From the NCBI RefSeq assembly GCF_005795905.1, contig NZ_VAWE01000001.1, forward strand, positions 7,753,501 through 7,817,500: 64,000 nt of DNA, in the 5' to 3' direction. Below are positions 63,999-64,000 of the stretch, in pieces. The first letter of the stretch is position 1; each line of letters starts with the position of its first letter. A model generated the notes under the pieces. The model saw only the letters and a program-made list of their open reading frames with translations. It was not told where the DNA came from and made no database searches. The DNA is from Streptomyces marianii. Lineage in GTDB: Bacteria > Actinomycetota > Actinomycetes > Streptomycetales > Streptomycetaceae. The translations under genes were made by a program, and so were the position numbers.

Positions 63999-64000
63999 TC

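Overview
The window is high-GC DNA (my impression is above 70%) whose genes mark it as Streptomyces: a SapB/RamS-type lanthipeptide cluster, two SpoIIE-family phosphatases, a ramR-like gene with a TTA codon, class F sortase, SigK/RskA, and dense ATGA/GTGA start-stop overlaps. It reads as ordinary accessory chromosome with some decay: a frameshifted TetR gene, a collapsed ABC transporter and a transposase fragment at the right edge.

Layout. 0-9 kb: a divergent clpX paralogue, a broken TetR regulator, a SpoIIE phosphatase, a Ser/Thr kinase with a coupled membrane protein, and a UPF0261 (Tm-1-like) protein. 9.2-24.9 kb: a complete, aerobic-type [NiFe]-hydrogenase locus of the high-affinity actinobacterial class (group 1h/5). 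hypX is followed by structural genes hhyS and hhyL, five genes joined by successive 4-bp overlaps (NifU-like, DUF5947, DUF6084, an unrecognised 471-aa protein, the maturation endopeptidase), a 35-aa DUF6893-type peptide, and hypABFCDE, closed by a perfect 16-bp-stem terminator. 25-27.2 kb: convergent SulP transporter plus beta-carbonic anhydrase. 28.6-30.7 kb: a ribbon-helix-helix (RHH) regulator, a DUF4097 protein and the wreck of an ABC-2 exporter, preceded by two arrays of TGGCRY repeats at helical spacing.

32.1-40 kb: ramR/B/A/S/C, making a SapB-like class III lanthipeptide. 40.2-43.1 kb: lutABC lactate oxidation. 43.7-48 kb: PAS-SpoIIE phosphatase, methyltransferase, and a CHRD-like surface protein paired with class F sortase. 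48.4-52.4 kb: anti-sigma RskA, SigK, a five-TM Sec/Tat-type molybdopterin protein and a fasciclin lipoprotein; two matching SigK-like promoters are visible between sigK and the molybdoenzyme gene. 52.8-62.4 kb: a dormancy-type block resembling a DosR/OsdR regulon (three universal stress proteins, two CBS proteins, a DUF1918-HTH-PNPOx fusion, a GH65 phosphorylase, a second fasciclin protein) with candidate DosR-like palindromes. 62.8-64 kb: a secreted lipase and a transposase remnant.

Working together: the hydrogenase operon carries what is needed to build an O2-tolerant enzyme for scavenging trace H2, including CO-ligand synthesis by HypX. The unknown genes wedged between large subunit and protease are the best candidates for undescribed biology, followed by the RHH/repeat-array operon and the SigK regulon. 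Gene calls rest on reading the sequence and family knowledge only; no database search was run.
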